A stretch of DNA of 64,000 nucleotides from Idiomarina fontislapidosi (lineage in GTDB: Bacteria; Pseudomonadota; Gammaproteobacteria; Enterobacterales; Alteromonadaceae), in the NCBI RefSeq assembly GCF_003226255.1, contig NZ_QJST01000006.1, forward strand, positions 85,366-149,365. The letters run 5' to 3'. Shown here in pieces: positions 9,207 through 20,521 of the stretch. The translations under genes and the position numbers were made by a program. The notes under the pieces were generated by a model that had not been told where the DNA came from, searched no databases, and worked only from the letters and a program-made list of their open reading frames with translations. Position 1 is the stretch's first letter. Each line of letters starts with the position of its first letter.

Positions 9207-11531
9207 TTAGCGAGCGCCTGCGGGCAGGTTCTCCTTGAGAAACTCAGTCATCATGGTGCGCAGGTGTAAGGTCGTGCCTTCGCCTTCGTAAATACCATGA
9301 GAACGGTTTGGATAGGCAAAGAACTCGAACTGCTTGTTGTACTTAATCAGCTCGTTGACTAAGCGTTCACTGCCTTGGAAGTGAACGTTGTCGTCGCCTG
9401 TTCCGTGTACCAACAACAAATCGCCTTCGAGGTTTTCAGCATGCGTGATGGCTGAAGTTTCTTTGTAACGTTCTGCTGATTCTGGCAAAAGCCCTGAGTA
9501 ACGCTCCTGATAAATGGTGTCGTAGAGCGTGAGATCAGGTACTGGCGCGAGTGCCATACCCATATCGTAGGCTTCAGGATAACGGAATAACGCGTTAAGC
9601 GTTTGCGAACCGCCGCCACTGTGGCCCCAAATACCAACACGGTCGGTATCAATGTAATCCCAACGTTTTGCCATTTCTTGTAGCGCGTCGTACTGATCAC
9701 GCACGGTGACAACACCTAGGTTCTTGTAAATCGAGCGGCGCCAGTCGAAGCCTCGCGGTGATTTAGTTCCGCGATTATCGATTGAGGCAACGATATAACC
9801 TTGTTGGGTCAACATGGTGTTCCACAGCGACAACCAGCCGCCCCAACGGTTAGCAACCGTTTGACCCCAAGGTTCACCGTAAACATAGAACAAGATAGGG
9901 TACTTTTTGTTAGGGTCAAAGTCTGTTGGACGCATGATGTAACCGTCAAGTTCTAATCCGTCACGTGCTGTAACGCGGAAGAATTCAAGCGGCTTGTGAT
10001 TCAACGCATCAACGGCTTGCTGGGCTTTTTCATTAGCTACCACCGTACGAATCACTTTGTGGTCAGGTAGGCTAACCATTTCAGTTACTGGAACGTGATT
10101 AACGTCACTGTAGGTGTGCTCAGCATACTTGGCATCTTGTGAGACGCTGTAACTGTGCGTGCCAGGCTGTGCCGGCGTTAAGCGCTCAAGTACATTGCTA
10201 CCGTCGAGTTTAGCGCGGAACAAGTAACGCTCTAATGGTGTTTCAGGCGAGGCGATAAAGTAAACCCAGCCATCGCTTTCATTAATGCGTAATACCTCAA
10301 CTACATCCCAGTTACCCCTTGTGATGGTTGTCATCTTACCGGTATCACGTTCTACGCGATAAATGTGACGATAACCTGAACGCTCACTTAACCAAGTAAA
10401 TGATTGGCCGTTATCTAAAAACTTCACGTCATCAACGTATTCTGCCCACGAGTCGGTCGTTTCGCTCAACAGTTTTTGGCTACGACCATTGTTGATGTCG
10501 CTCAGATAAACGCGATTAACATCCTGTTTGCGAGTCAGTTGTTGAATTAGCAATTGGCTTGAGTTGCCTGCCCAGTCCATCCGCACGAGATAATGCATGC
10601 GCGGATCACCCGGCAACTGCATCCAGGTAGTATTACCGCCGTCTACTGGCATCACACCGATACGCATCGCTGCGTTGGTTTCACCGACTTTAGGGTACGG
10701 GAATTGCTTTAACGTTGGGTACAGCGAGTCGGTGTTATTGATCATGGTGAAGGTGGGTGTACCTTCGGTGTCCAGTTGCCAGTACGCAATGTGTTCACCG
10801 TCTGGGCTCCAGCGAAAACCATCGCGTAAGAAGAATTCTTCTTCGTTCACCCAGTCAAAAGTACCGTTAACGATGGTGTCGTTACCATCATTCGTTAATG
10901 CTTGAATCGTAAATGTCCCTAAGTCTTGCACATAAATGTTGTTCTGCATGACATAAGCGACTTTCGTGCCTTGTGGATTAAACTTAGCAAACTGTAACGT
11001 TGACTCAGGTGCATCACCACCTAATTGACGTAGTTCACCTGTTGTACGATTCAGCACCCAATAGTCGCCAAGCGTGTGGGTACGCCAGCTACGTTTTGTG
11101 TTAGTAAAAATTAATACTTTATTGCCGTCGTTAGACCACTGGTAATCTGCGATTTCAAGCGCGTGATCCCAACCTTCTGGGGTGAGTGCCTGCGCTGAAA
11201 CCATGATGTCTCGTGCGTTGGTCTCTGGGTGGTAACGGACGATGTCCCGCCCTTTAACCTGTTCTGAAGACTCGAGGGTCGTGTAACCTGAGCCGTCCTC
11301 TAACCAACGGGTTGGTGCTGGACGATCAATACTAAATTTATCGCTGGCAAAGATGTCCTGCAGCGTGAGTTGACCTTCGGCTTGTTGTGACGATTCAGCC
11401 TGATTCTGTGCTGCCTTATCAGAGGTTAACGTCGAGCAACCTGAAAGCGTCAGTAATGTTGCGAAACTCGCAACAGTAAATCCGCGAGCTAAGGGCTTAA
11501 GAGCGCTCAGCCTTGAAGCATTGCGATTCAT
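9207..11531 (-). CDS. Dipeptidyl peptidase IV-like S9 serine peptidase, lipoprotein
   Basis: Prolyl-oligopeptidase family enzyme of the DPP-IV (S9B) group, expected to cut X-Pro or X-Ala dipeptides from peptide N-termini. An N-terminal beta-propeller (DPPIV_N) covers roughly residues 100-480 and is followed by an alpha/beta-hydrolase domain. The catalytic triad is visible: S638 in GHSGGG, D713 in GTGDDNVHF and H745 in NRSHGIYEG, spaced as in human DPP4. A lipobox LSGC in the signal sequence predicts a lipoprotein. I placed the start at the ATG of MNRNASRL because GGAAGA precedes it at proper distance; a 13-residue longer form from 11570 is possible. With the M1 and M16 lipoproteins it suggests surface or periplasmic peptide digestion. 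Confidence 0.92.
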   Translation of the reverse strand: MNRNASRLSALKPLARGFTVASFATLLTLSGCSTLTSDKAAQNQAESSQQAEGQLTLQDIFASDKFSIDRPAPTRWLEDGSGYTTLESSEQVKGRDIVRYHPETNARDIMVSAQALTPEGWDHALEIADYQWSNDGNKVLIFTNTKRSWRTHTLGDYWVLNRTTGELRQLGGDAPESTLQFAKFNPQGTKVAYVMQNNIYVQDLGTFTIQALTNDGNDTIVNGTFDWVNEEEFFLRDGFRWSPDGEHIAYWQLDTEGTPTFTMINNTDSLYPTLKQFPYPKVGETNAAMRIGVMPVDGGNTTWMQLPGDPRMHYLVRMDWAGNSSQLLIQQLTRKQDVNRVYLSDINNGRSQKLLSETTDSWAEYVDDVKFLDNGQSFTWLSERSGYRHIYRVERDTGKMTTITRGNWDVVEVLRINESDGWVYFIASPETPLERYLFRAKLDGSNVLERLTPAQPGTHSYSVSQDAKYAEHTYSDVNHVPVTEMVSLPDHKVIRTVVANEKAQQAVDALNHKPLEFFRVTARDGLELDGYIMRPTDFDPNKKYPILFYVYGEPWGQTVANRWGGWLSLWNTMLTQQGYIVASIDNRGTKSPRGFDWRRSIYKNLGVVTVRDQYDALQEMAKRWDYIDTDRVGIWGHSGGGSQTLNALFRYPEAYDMGMALAPVPDLTLYDTIYQERYSGLLPESAERYKETSAITHAENLEGDLLLVHGTGDDNVHFQGSERLVNELIKYNKQFEFFAYPNRSHGIYEGEGTTLHLRTMMTEFLKENLPAGAR

Positions 11532-11669
11532 AAATGTCTTCCATCTTGTTTTTTTAGTCTTAAAAAGCATACCTCAAGCGTGTAAGAAAATCAGTGTTTA
11601 TGGTTGAAGATTGGACAAACTGCCCAATATAAGAGTTAAATCAAAATGTTTTTATAGGGATGAGTCGTA

Positions 11670-13718
11670 ATGTCAAACCCGCTACTTGAAGTGGCTGATA
11701 GCCACAATGCACTGCCAAAATTTTCAGCGATTCAGCCCGCTCATATTGAGCTGGCTGTTGAACAAGTAATTAGCGATGCGAAAAATGCCATTGAAGAGGT
11801 GTTAGCCGCTAATCAATTGACTTGGACCACATTGGTTGAACCGCTCCAGAAAGCGGATGAGCGCATCCAGAAAGTCTGGGCGCCGGTGTCACATTTAAAT
11901 TCCGTTATGAGTGAACCCGAATTGCGCACTGCACATGATGCATGCTTGGGTAAGTTATCTGAATACGCGACCTATGTTGGCCAACATCAAGGCTTATTTG
12001 CAGCCTATCGCACGTTTGCAGACAGTGAGGAATTTACAGCGCTCTCAGTAGCGCAGCGTAAGTTAATCAACGACACCTTGCGCGACTTCAAATTATCAGG
12101 CGTTGACTTACCTGACAGTAAAAAGAAACGTTACGCAGAAATCACCAGTCGTCTCTCTGAGTTATCGTCTACCTTTAGCAACAACTTACTCGATGCGACC
12201 CATGCATGGCATTATCAGGTCACCGACGAAGCTCAGTTAAAAGGCTTGCCTGATAGCGCGATTGAGGCTGCCAAAGAGGCGGCCGACGAGGCTGAAAAAA
12301 CCGGTTGGTTATTCACCTTAGATATCCCGAGTTACTTACCTGTGATGCTTTATGCGGATGATGCGGAGTTTCGCAAGGCAATGTATCAGGCTTTCGTAAC
12401 ACGTGCGTCGGACGTCGGTCCAAACGCAGGCGAGTATGATAATTCTGAAGTAATGAACGAAACCTTGGCGCTTCGCCATGAACTTGCGAACTTACTTGGG
12501 TTTGATGATTACGCGCAGATGTCGTTAGCAACAAAAATGGCCGAGTCACCTCAGCACGTGATGTCGTTCTTGAACGACCTCGCCGAACGCTCAATTGACC
12601 AAGCTAAACGTGACTATCAAGCGATCGAAGACTTTGCCAAAGCGAAGTCGGTTGAATCTCTCGATGCGTGGGACGTGCCTTATTACAGCGAACAGTTAAA
12701 GCAGTCACAGTACGCAATTTCAGATGAACAACTGAAGCCCTACTTCCCCGAGCATAAGGTTGTCGATGGTCTGTTTAGTGTCGTGCAGCGACTGTTCGGG
12801 ATGCATATCAGCGAGCGAACCGATGTAGAAACGTATCACCCAACGGTACGTTTTTATGAAATTAAGGATGCCGACGATGAAACCCGTGGCTTTTTCTACA
12901 TGGATTTGTATGCGCGAGCGGGTAAACGAGGCGGCGCTTGGATGGCTGACTTTGTAGGAAGAAATCGCACTGTCGAGGGTGAAACCCAATACCCTGTTGC
13001 CTTCCTAACCTGTAACTTTAGTAAGCCGGTGGGCAATAAGCCTGCGCTATTTACACATGATGAAGTGTTAACGTTGTTCCATGAATTTGGTCATGGGCTG
13101 CATCACATGCTTACCCAAGTCGATACAGCGGGTGTGTCCGGTATCGATGGTGTGGAATGGGATGCGGTCGAGTTGCCGAGTCAGTTTTTGGAAAACTGGT
13201 GCTGGGAGCCTGAAGCACTCGGTATTATCTCTGGTCACTACGAAACCGGTGAACCCCTGCCTCAGTCGTTGCTTGATAATATGTTAGCTGCTCGCAATTT
13301 CCAGTCAGCCATGCAAATGGTTAGGCAGCTCGAGTTTTCGCTGTTTGATATGCAACTTCATAGCGAGTTTGACAGCGAGAAAGGTGCGGATATTGCGGGC
13401 GTGCTGCATCAAGTGCGCGAGCGCGTGTCGGTTCGTATGCCGCCGGACTATAATCGCTTCCAGCATAGCTTTGGACATATTTTCGCTGGCGGCTATGCCG
13501 CAGGGTACTACAGCTACAAGTGGGCAGAGGTGCTTTCGGCTGATGCGTTTGCTAAGTTCGAGGAAAACGGCATCTTTGATGAAGCTACGGGACGTGAATT
13601 CTTACATGCAATTCTTGAACGTGGTGGAAGCCAGCCCGCTGCGGAGTTATTTAAAGAATTTAGAGGGCGTGAGCCAGAAATTAGCGCATTACTGCGTCAC
13701 AGTGGTATTGCCGAATAA
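11670..13718 (+). CDS. prlC: Oligopeptidase A
   Basis: M3 family zinc endopeptidase of the cytoplasm that degrades oligopeptides, including cleaved signal peptides. The 682 residues match E. coli OpdA/PrlC (680). The zinc motif HEFGH is at residues 471-475, followed by the third-ligand region in GVEWDAVELPSQ. An ATG preceded by AGGGATGAG is used as start. It is divergent from the DPP-IV-like gene, and its stop is only 8 bp from the end of the convergent DUF2970 gene, with no obvious terminator between them. It probably finishes breakdown of peptides produced by the surface peptidases encoded nearby. Confidence 0.95.
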   Translation: MSNPLLEVADSHNALPKFSAIQPAHIELAVEQVISDAKNAIEEVLAANQLTWTTLVEPLQKADERIQKVWAPVSHLNSVMSEPELRTAHDACLGKLSEYATYVGQHQGLFAAYRTFADSEEFTALSVAQRKLINDTLRDFKLSGVDLPDSKKKRYAEITSRLSELSSTFSNNLLDATHAWHYQVTDEAQLKGLPDSAIEAAKEAADEAEKTGWLFTLDIPSYLPVMLYADDAEFRKAMYQAFVTRASDVGPNAGEYDNSEVMNETLALRHELANLLGFDDYAQMSLATKMAESPQHVMSFLNDLAERSIDQAKRDYQAIEDFAKAKSVESLDAWDVPYYSEQLKQSQYAISDEQLKPYFPEHKVVDGLFSVVQRLFGMHISERTDVETYHPTVRFYEIKDADDETRGFFYMDLYARAGKRGGAWMADFVGRNRTVEGETQYPVAFLTCNFSKPVGNKPALFTHDEVLTLFHEFGHGLHHMLTQVDTAGVSGIDGVEWDAVELPSQFLENWCWEPEALGIISGHYETGEPLPQSLLDNMLAARNFQSAMQMVRQLEFSLFDMQLHSEFDSEKGADIAGVLHQVRERVSVRMPPDYNRFQHSFGHIFAGGYAAGYYSYKWAEVLSADAFAKFEENGIFDEATGREFLHAILERGGSQPAAELFKEFRGREPEISALLRHSGIAE

Positions 13719-13726
13719 ATGGGTCG

Positions 13727-13924
13727 TTAAGCGTGGGTGGCTAACACCCACTTCACTATCAGCATAACGCCGATGACTAACAAAGCCGCCAATACAATGC
13801 CGACTACAATGAAAGGAACAGGACTCCTTTTGTTAAAGTCGCGTTGGCGGTTTTTGTCGGTTTGAACACCAAAAAATGCGGCAACAACGCTCAATAGCGT
13901 TTGTAATATTGAACTTTGGCTCAT
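13727..13924 (-). CDS. DUF2970 domain small membrane protein
   Basis: A 65-residue protein with the DUF2970 pattern: an amphipathic start (LLSVVAAFFGVQ), the polar stretch TDKNRQRDFNKRSP, then a single membrane segment of about 23 residues near the C-terminus. Members are short inner-membrane proteins of unknown function, common in proteobacteria. The start is uncertain; ATG at 13924 fits the family, but an in-frame ATG at 13942 adds six residues, and neither has a clear ribosome binding site. It lies between convergent prlC and another small minus-strand gene that ends 10 bp upstream of 13942, so the two small genes may be co-transcribed. Confidence 0.7.
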   Translation of the reverse strand: MSQSSILQTLLSVVAAFFGVQTDKNRQRDFNKRSPVPFIVVGIVLAALLVIGVMLIVKWVLATHA

Positions 13925-13952
13925 TAATGAAGGGAATCGCATCGTCTAATGA

Positions 13953-14285
13953 TTAGAGCGATGTTTGACCGTTGTAACTGGAGCTTTGCTGCGACGCGCG
14001 CTCTTCAGATGAACTGAACAGCAACTCGAGTAAATCGAAGAAGTGAAATTGTGTTGAACGACTCTCGCCTCTGAGCCAGTTGGCCCAAGTGACTTGCGTG
14101 CTTGGCGCTTGGCATTGCTCACTCGATTTCTCTAGCTCTGACGCATTGAGTATTACTTCGCAACGTTGAGTTGAGTTGGCTGCTTGATTACTGACAAAAG
14201 CAGGACCTTGGCTCAGCGCAATTGCGGCTGATGCCGTGAGTATCACGCCGGCAGCAGCGGCTGCATATTTAGCGGATGTTTTCAT
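13953..14285 (-). CDS. Hypothetical exported protein (110 aa)
   Basis: The N-terminus is basic then Ala-rich and hydrophobic (KTSAKYAAAA, then VILTASAAIALS), consistent with a signal peptide or membrane anchor; the remaining 80 residues are polar and Ser/Gln-rich with two cysteines (QRCEVIL and EQCQAPS) that could form a disulfide in the periplasm. No domain is recognised. AAAGG occurs upstream of the ATG as a modest ribosome binding site. It probably shares a promoter with the downstream DUF2970 gene. It is divergent from rpe; function unknown. Confidence 0.55.
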   Translation of the reverse strand: MKTSAKYAAAAAGVILTASAAIALSQGPAFVSNQAANSTQRCEVILNASELEKSSEQCQAPSTQVTWANWLRGESRSTQFHFFDLLELLFSSSEERASQQSSSYNGQTSL

Positions 14286-14380
14286 GGTCTATACCTTTAT
14301 CATTAACAATTCTGATTAATTTATCAGCGAAATGCTAAAAATGCTAGTCGTGATTACGAATTTTTTTGTCTTCTTTTCGG

Positions 14381-14389
14381 TGCTATAAT
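14381..14389 (+). promoter_or_regulatory. Extended -10 promoter for rpe-trpS-pabA
   Basis: TGCTATAAT at 14381-14389 is a perfect TATAAT preceded by the TGn extension, about 30 bp upstream of the rpe ATG. A T-rich tract stands where the -35 would be, with no good consensus hexamer, as is usual for extended -10 promoters. Confidence 0.6.
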
Positions 14390-14418
14390 GCGCGCACTTT
14401 TATAAACGGAGATGACCC

Positions 14419-15093
14419 ATGCAGCCGTTAATTGCACCATCTATCTTATCAGCTGATTTTGCCCGCCTCGGTGAAGAGGTGAATAATGTGTTAGCTGCTG
14501 GCGCAGATGTTATTCACTTTGATGTGATGGACAACCACTATGTGCCCAACCTGACCATCGGTCCGATGGTCTGTAAAGCGTTACGCGATTACGGTGTGAC
14601 CGCTCCGATCGATGTGCATTTAATGGTTAAGCCAGTGGATCGTATTGTTCCCGATTTTGCGGCTGCGGGTGCTTCAATTATTTCATTTCATCCAGAAGCG
14701 TCTGAGCATGTAGACCGCACTCTACAAGCAATCAAAGAGCATGGTTGCCAAGCCGGGCTCGTATTTAATCCGGCGACTCCTTTGCATTATCTGGATTACG
14801 TCATGGATAAAGTCGATTTAATATTGTTGATGTCGGTGAATCCTGGCTTTGGTGGACAGAAATTTATTCCTGCTACGTTGGATAAGCTGCGCGAAGTGCG
14901 CAAGCGCATCGATGCCAGTGGCCGTGATATTCGACTTGAAGTTGATGGTGGCGTTAATTGCGATAACATTGGTGAGATTGCTAAGGCAGGCGCCGATATG
15001 TTCGTTGCGGGATCTGCGATTTTTAATGCCGATGACTATGCTGAGGTCATTCGCACCATGAAACAAAATATTAAAGCGAATCAAATTACCTAG
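14419..15093 (+). CDS. rpe: Ribulose-phosphate 3-epimerase
   Basis: Interconverts ribulose 5-phosphate and xylulose 5-phosphate in the pentose phosphate pathway. The 224-residue TIM barrel shows the family motifs: [13 protein letters not shown] at the N-terminus, [12 protein letters not shown] with a metal-binding Asp and His, [16 protein letters not shown], and the second catalytic Asp in [12 protein letters not shown] stands upstream of the ATG. It heads a likely transcript rpe-trpS-pabA, with trpS beginning 17 bp after the stop. The phosphoglycolate phosphatase gene (gph) that lies between rpe and trpS in E. coli is absent here. Confidence 0.96.
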   Translation: MQPLIAPSILSADFARLGEEVNNVLAAGADVIHFDVMDNHYVPNLTIGPMVCKALRDYGVTAPIDVHLMVKPVDRIVPDFAAAGASIISFHPEASEHVDRTLQAIKEHGCQAGLVFNPATPLHYLDYVMDKVDLILLMSVNPGFGGQKFIPATLDKLREVRKRIDASGRDIRLEVDGGVNCDNIGEIAKAGADMFVAGSAIFNADDYAEVIRTMKQNIKANQIT

Positions 15094-15110
15094 TTAGGAA
15101 GCAAATTAAG

Positions 15111-16121
15111 ATGTCGAAACCTATCGTATTAAGTGGCTGTCAGCCGTCAGGTCAACTGTCAATTGGTAACTATATTGGTGCATTGCGTCAGTGGGTTAAT
15201 ATGCAAGCGACGCACGACTGCAAATTTATGTTAGTTGACCTGCACGCTATCACTGTGCGTCAAGAGCCTGAAAAACTCCAAGAAGCCACGCTTGATGGTT
15301 TGGCGTTGTATTTGGCCTGCGGTCTTGATCCTGAACAAAGCACTGTGTTCATTCAGTCGCATGTTCCTGAGCACGCGCAGCTGGCGTGGATCTTAAATTG
15401 CTATACACAAATGGGTGAACTTAACCGCATGACGCAGTTTAAGGATAAGTCCCAACGCCATGCGAATAACATCAATGCCGGTTTATTTACCTACCCAGCG
15501 TTGATGGCAGCAGATATTTTACTTTACCAAGCGAATGAAGTGCCGGTGGGTGATGATCAGAAGCAACACCTTGAATTGGCGCGAAATGTCGCGGAGCGCT
15601 TCAACAACTTGTACGGTGATGTCTTTAAGATTCCCGAACCAATGATTCCCAAAGTGGGTGCGCGTGTGATGTCGTTGCAAGATCCGACAAAGAAAATGTC
15701 AAAATCAGACGACAACCCGAATAATTATGTTGGCTTATTGGAAGATCCGAAGAAAATTCTTAAGAAGATTAAGAAAGCGGTTACCGATTCTGACGAGCAA
15801 GCGCGTATCTATTTTGATCAGCAAGAAAAGCCTGGCGTTTCGAATCTACTCAGTATTATGTCGGCGGCAACGGGTCGTAGCATTGATGAGTTGGTGCCAG
15901 AATACGAAGACAAAATGTATGGTCACTTGAAGAAAGACGTTGCTGAAGCTGTTGTGACAATGCTTGAGCCGATTCAACAGCGCTATCATGAGATGCGTAA
16001 CGACCGTGAATTTTTGAACCAGGTGATGAAAAAGGGCGCAGACAAAGCCCGCGAGGCAGCTCACCAAACGCTTGCCGATGTTTACAAAGCCGTTGGCTTT
16101 GTCCAGTACCCTGGTCAGTGA
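15111..16121 (+). CDS. trpS: Tryptophan--tRNA ligase
   Basis: Class Ic aminoacyl-tRNA synthetase that charges tRNA-Trp in the cytoplasm. The length of 336 residues fits the bacterial enzyme (E. coli 334). The HIGH-like signature appears as [13 protein letters not shown] near residues 11-23, and KMSKS is present as [10 protein letters not shown] near residue 195. [12 protein letters not shown], typical of the tryptophanyl group, lies between. The start is supported by TTAGGAAGC upstream. It is located 17 bp after rpe and 11 bp before pabA on the same strand, indicating one operon. Confidence 0.96.
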   Translation: MSKPIVLSGCQPSGQLSIGNYIGALRQWVNMQATHDCKFMLVDLHAITVRQEPEKLQEATLDGLALYLACGLDPEQSTVFIQSHVPEHAQLAWILNCYTQMGELNRMTQFKDKSQRHANNINAGLFTYPALMAADILLYQANEVPVGDDQKQHLELARNVAERFNNLYGDVFKIPEPMIPKVGARVMSLQDPTKKMSKSDDNPNNYVGLLEDPKKILKKIKKAVTDSDEQARIYFDQQEKPGVSNLLSIMSAATGRSIDELVPEYEDKMYGHLKKDVAEAVVTMLEPIQQRYHEMRNDREFLNQVMKKGADKAREAAHQTLADVYKAVGFVQYPGQ

Positions 16122-16132
16122 GGTGATGGCGC

Positions 16133-16717
16133 GTGATCGCGTTAATCGATAACTATGACTCGTTTACCCATAACTTAGCGCGCTATTTTGAAGAGCTGGG
16201 TGAATCGGTTTGGGTTGTCCGGAATGATGCTATTTCACTAACGGATTTGCTGGCACGCCAACCGCGTGCCTTGGTCATTTCACCAGGGCCGTGCAGCCCA
16301 AATGAGTCTGGGATCTCGTTAGCGGCGATAGACGCGTGTGCGCACAATATCCCAATTTTGGGCGTATGCCTTGGACACCAAGCAATTGCGCAAGTGTGGG
16401 GGGCGCAAGTAGTCAGAGCACCGCGTGTTATGCATGGTAAAGTATCGACGATAAACCATGACGGCGAAGGACTATATAGAGGCGTGGCGTCTCCTCTGGA
16501 AGTCACGCGTTATCACTCGTTAATTGTTGACCAACAGAGTCTCTCGACCGACTTCCTGGTAGATGCTTGGGTTGAGACCGATGAGTTTGGTGTTGAAGTG
16601 ATGGGAATGAGACACAAGCAGTTGCCCATATTTGGTGTTCAATTTCATCCAGAGTCGGTGTTAACCCAGTCTGGGCATCACATCATTAATAACTTTTTAA
16701 CTATCGTTAACCGGTAA
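16133..16717 (+). CDS. pabA: Glutamine amidotransferase component of aminodeoxychorismate/anthranilate synthase
   Basis: Class I glutamine amidotransferase supplying ammonia from glutamine for chorismate amination (folate or tryptophan synthesis). At 194 residues it is a stand-alone subunit like E. coli PabA. The N-terminal LIDNYDSFTHNL is diagnostic. The catalytic triad is C79 (GVCLGHQ), H172 and E174 (FHPES). Translation starts at GTG 16133. Whether the partner is PabB or TrpE cannot be decided; neither is in the window, and one subunit may serve both. It follows trpS by 11 bp, an arrangement also seen in related marine gammaproteobacteria next to the arginine succinyltransferase genes. Confidence 0.9.
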   Translation: MIALIDNYDSFTHNLARYFEELGESVWVVRNDAISLTDLLARQPRALVISPGPCSPNESGISLAAIDACAHNIPILGVCLGHQAIAQVWGAQVVRAPRVMHGKVSTINHDGEGLYRGVASPLEVTRYHSLIVDQQSLSTDFLVDAWVETDEFGVEVMGMRHKQLPIFGVQFHPESVLTQSGHHIINNFLTIVNR

Positions 16718-16787
16718 CATGGTATATTCATCAACGAGTGCGTGTCTTTTCAAATTCAGTATCTTTTAAACAAGGGTATACCGCTAA

Positions 16788-17966
16788 ATGTTTGATTTTT
16801 TTGCTGTATCGACCGAAGGAGGGAGCAAAGACCCCGCATTTCGTCTCGAAAAGCGTTTTATCAATTACTTAATTAGTTTCCCATTCGCGCGCAAAAGTCG
16901 TGATAAAGCTAATGGTGTTGAAAACGAAACTCAGGAACAGAAGCGCAGACTGTTGCAAGTTGAGCAAATAAATTACGATGAACGAGAGCGTCTTGCAAAA
17001 GCACGTCAACGTTATCAGGACAGGGTCTCTGATGAGCTACACGAAAACATCTATCGCCGCATCTTAAACCAGCTTGATGATCGAGATTTTATCCGTGAAA
17101 AGCTAATTCCTCTCCCAGACAAGTTGCCTGATTTACTTGATATCTTGAGTACTAAGGCGGCCTCAATGCGTCGAATTGAGGATATTGCTCAAGGTATGGA
17201 CTGGTTTCACAATGGTGTGCTCAAAACCGTGAATCAACCTCCATTTATTGACCAGCGGCGACAAAGCAAAAAAGTAAAATTAGAGAATCTACGTACCGCA
17301 ATGAGCTTTATGGGGAGCGAAAACCTTCGCTTACTCACGCCTGCTTATATCATGCAATATTGGCTTCCACCATCAACACAGCCATTCACCTTGTTTCGTC
17401 GCAAGGTATGGGAACACTCGTTGGGTACAGCGATTATCGCCCAAGCGATTGCCGAAACACGAAAGTTGAAGGATCCCGTGCTTGCCTACACGCTGGGGAT
17501 GTTTCACGAGCTTGGAAAAATCGCGCTTACTAAGCTTTATTTACGGGTGTTTGATGATGTGCAGCGTGAAATGGCAATGGAGTCGATTAGCGACAGCAGC
17601 CCGGATCGCCACAGCGCGCTGGTTAACATTACGCCTGATGAACGCTTTTTACGAAATCTTATGTTAGAGCAGGATAAACGCGTGAGCTACATCGTGTCTG
17701 AGGGCTGGGGGTTGCAGCGCGTGCCGATTAGTCAGCATTTGCAGAACTTTCATCAAGCTAAAAATGTCAGGGATTTTGACTCGGACTACGCCAAAGTGCT
17801 GGCACAAGCCAATGCCTTTTGTGAGTTTCGTATGTTGCGCGAGGTTGAGTTGGCGTCTGTAGAAGAGGGTTCACACTTGCTGAAGCGCTACGATGTTGAC
17901 GCAACATTGATTGCTGAGTTGAATACACTAAATCTCAAGCGCCCACGTTTTAATGTACCCGACTAG
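16788..17966 (+). CDS. HDOD domain protein
   Basis: A 392-residue cytoplasmic protein. The HDOD domain (an HD-fold variant without full metal-dependent hydrolase residues) covers about residues 110-320, recognised from RRIEDIAQGMDW, the NLRTAMSFMG segment, and the region around WEHSLGTAIIAQAIAE and GMFHELGKIAL, where the His-Asp pairs of true HD enzymes are partly replaced. The N-terminal 110 residues are charged and probably helical (many Glu, Arg and Lys). HDOD proteins often act in signalling, biofilm or motility control, but none of their outputs can be predicted here. It lies 70 bp after pabA and may be transcribed from it or from its own promoter. Confidence 0.8.
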   Translation: MFDFFAVSTEGGSKDPAFRLEKRFINYLISFPFARKSRDKANGVENETQEQKRRLLQVEQINYDERERLAKARQRYQDRVSDELHENIYRRILNQLDDRDFIREKLIPLPDKLPDLLDILSTKAASMRRIEDIAQGMDWFHNGVLKTVNQPPFIDQRRQSKKVKLENLRTAMSFMGSENLRLLTPAYIMQYWLPPSTQPFTLFRRKVWEHSLGTAIIAQAIAETRKLKDPVLAYTLGMFHELGKIALTKLYLRVFDDVQREMAMESISDSSPDRHSALVNITPDERFLRNLMLEQDKRVSYIVSEGWGLQRVPISQHLQNFHQAKNVRDFDSDYAKVLAQANAFCEFRMLREVELASVEEGSHLLKRYDVDATLIAELNTLNLKRPRFNVPD

Positions 17967-19472
<1,506 letters not shown>

Positions 19473-19485
19473 TTGAGGGCCCGCT

Positions 19486-20511
19486 ATGTTGGTTATTCGA
19501 CCGATAGAGGCAGCAGATTACGAAGCACTCTATAGTTGTGCGGTAGAGTCTGGGCACGGGTTTACATCATTGCCAATTGATAAAGGTCTGCTCGAGCGTC
19601 GTATCGCTCGAGCACAGGCTGCTTTTGCTAAACAAGATGTAGCGACGCCCGGAGATGAAAGTTACCTGTTCGTCATGGAAGATACTGAAACGGGCGAGAT
19701 TGCCGGTGTGAGTGGTATTGAAGCCGCAGTAGGATTGACGGAAGCATTCTGGCATTACCGCCTAGGTAAGGTGGTTCACCACTCTGAAAAGCTGAATATT
19801 CACAACACATTGGAAACACTGTCGCTGTGCAACGATTACACAGGTGTGTCTGAGTTATGCACACTGTTTTTGCGTGAACCCTATCGCCATAACTTAAACG
19901 GTCGCACGTTGTCACGTTTTCGCATGCTGTTCTTAGCACAGTTTAAACAGCGTTTTAGTGATTGGGTGATCGCCGAAATGCGCGGCGTGTGTGATGATGA
20001 TGGCGCATCACCGTTTTGGGATTGGTTGGAAGAGCACTTCTTCTCAATGGATTTTCCAAAAGCGGATTATTTAAGTGGTATTGGTGATAAAACCTTTATC
20101 GCTGAGTTAATGCCTCGCTACCCTATCTACACCTCACTGTTGCCCGAAAAGGCGCGTGCGGTGATAGGTAAAGTGCACGACAATACCCGACCTGCGCTTA
20201 AGTTGTTGGAGTCAGAAGGGTTTAGATTCCGTGGCTTTGTCGATATTTTTGATGCTGGACCGACAGTTGAAGCTGAAGTTCAGAACTTGCGTAGCGTACG
20301 TAACAGTGTGATTAAACAGGTGACATTGGTTGAAAAACCAGTCGATGCAGAGAATGCGACACCGCATATCATCTGCAACACCCAAATCGAATCATTTAGA
20401 GCGGCTCAGGTGCGTCATGTGGACGGGTCTGACCAAGTGCAATTAAGCACTGAGCAAGCGGATAAATTGAATCTATCTGAGGGCGATACAGTGCGTATCG
20501 TGGCTCTGTAA
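19486..20511 (+). CDS. astA: Arginine N-succinyltransferase
   Basis: First enzyme of the arginine succinyltransferase pathway, joining succinyl-CoA to the alpha-amino group of arginine. The 341-residue length agrees with E. coli AstA (344). The N-terminus [15 protein letters not shown] and the block [20 protein letters not shown] are family signatures; the protein has a GNAT-like fold. The start ATG follows GAGGG. It sits in a tight operon, 13 bp after argD and 10 bp before astD. AstB (succinylarginine dihydrolase) and AstE (succinylglutamate desuccinylase), needed to complete the route, are not in this window. Confidence 0.95.
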   Translation: MLVIRPIEAADYEALYSCAVESGHGFTSLPIDKGLLERRIARAQAAFAKQDVATPGDESYLFVMEDTETGEIAGVSGIEAAVGLTEAFWHYRLGKVVHHSEKLNIHNTLETLSLCNDYTGVSELCTLFLREPYRHNLNGRTLSRFRMLFLAQFKQRFSDWVIAEMRGVCDDDGASPFWDWLEEHFFSMDFPKADYLSGIGDKTFIAELMPRYPIYTSLLPEKARAVIGKVHDNTRPALKLLESEGFRFRGFVDIFDAGPTVEAEVQNLRSVRNSVIKQVTLVEKPVDAENATPHIICNTQIESFRAAQVRHVDGSDQVQLSTEQADKLNLSEGDTVRIVAL

Positions 20512-20521
20512 CAGGAGAACA

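Noticed and set aside
13345..13767. 140-residue plus-strand frame at the end of prlC
   Set aside because: Out-of-frame shadow of prlC, with Cys/Arg-rich composition.
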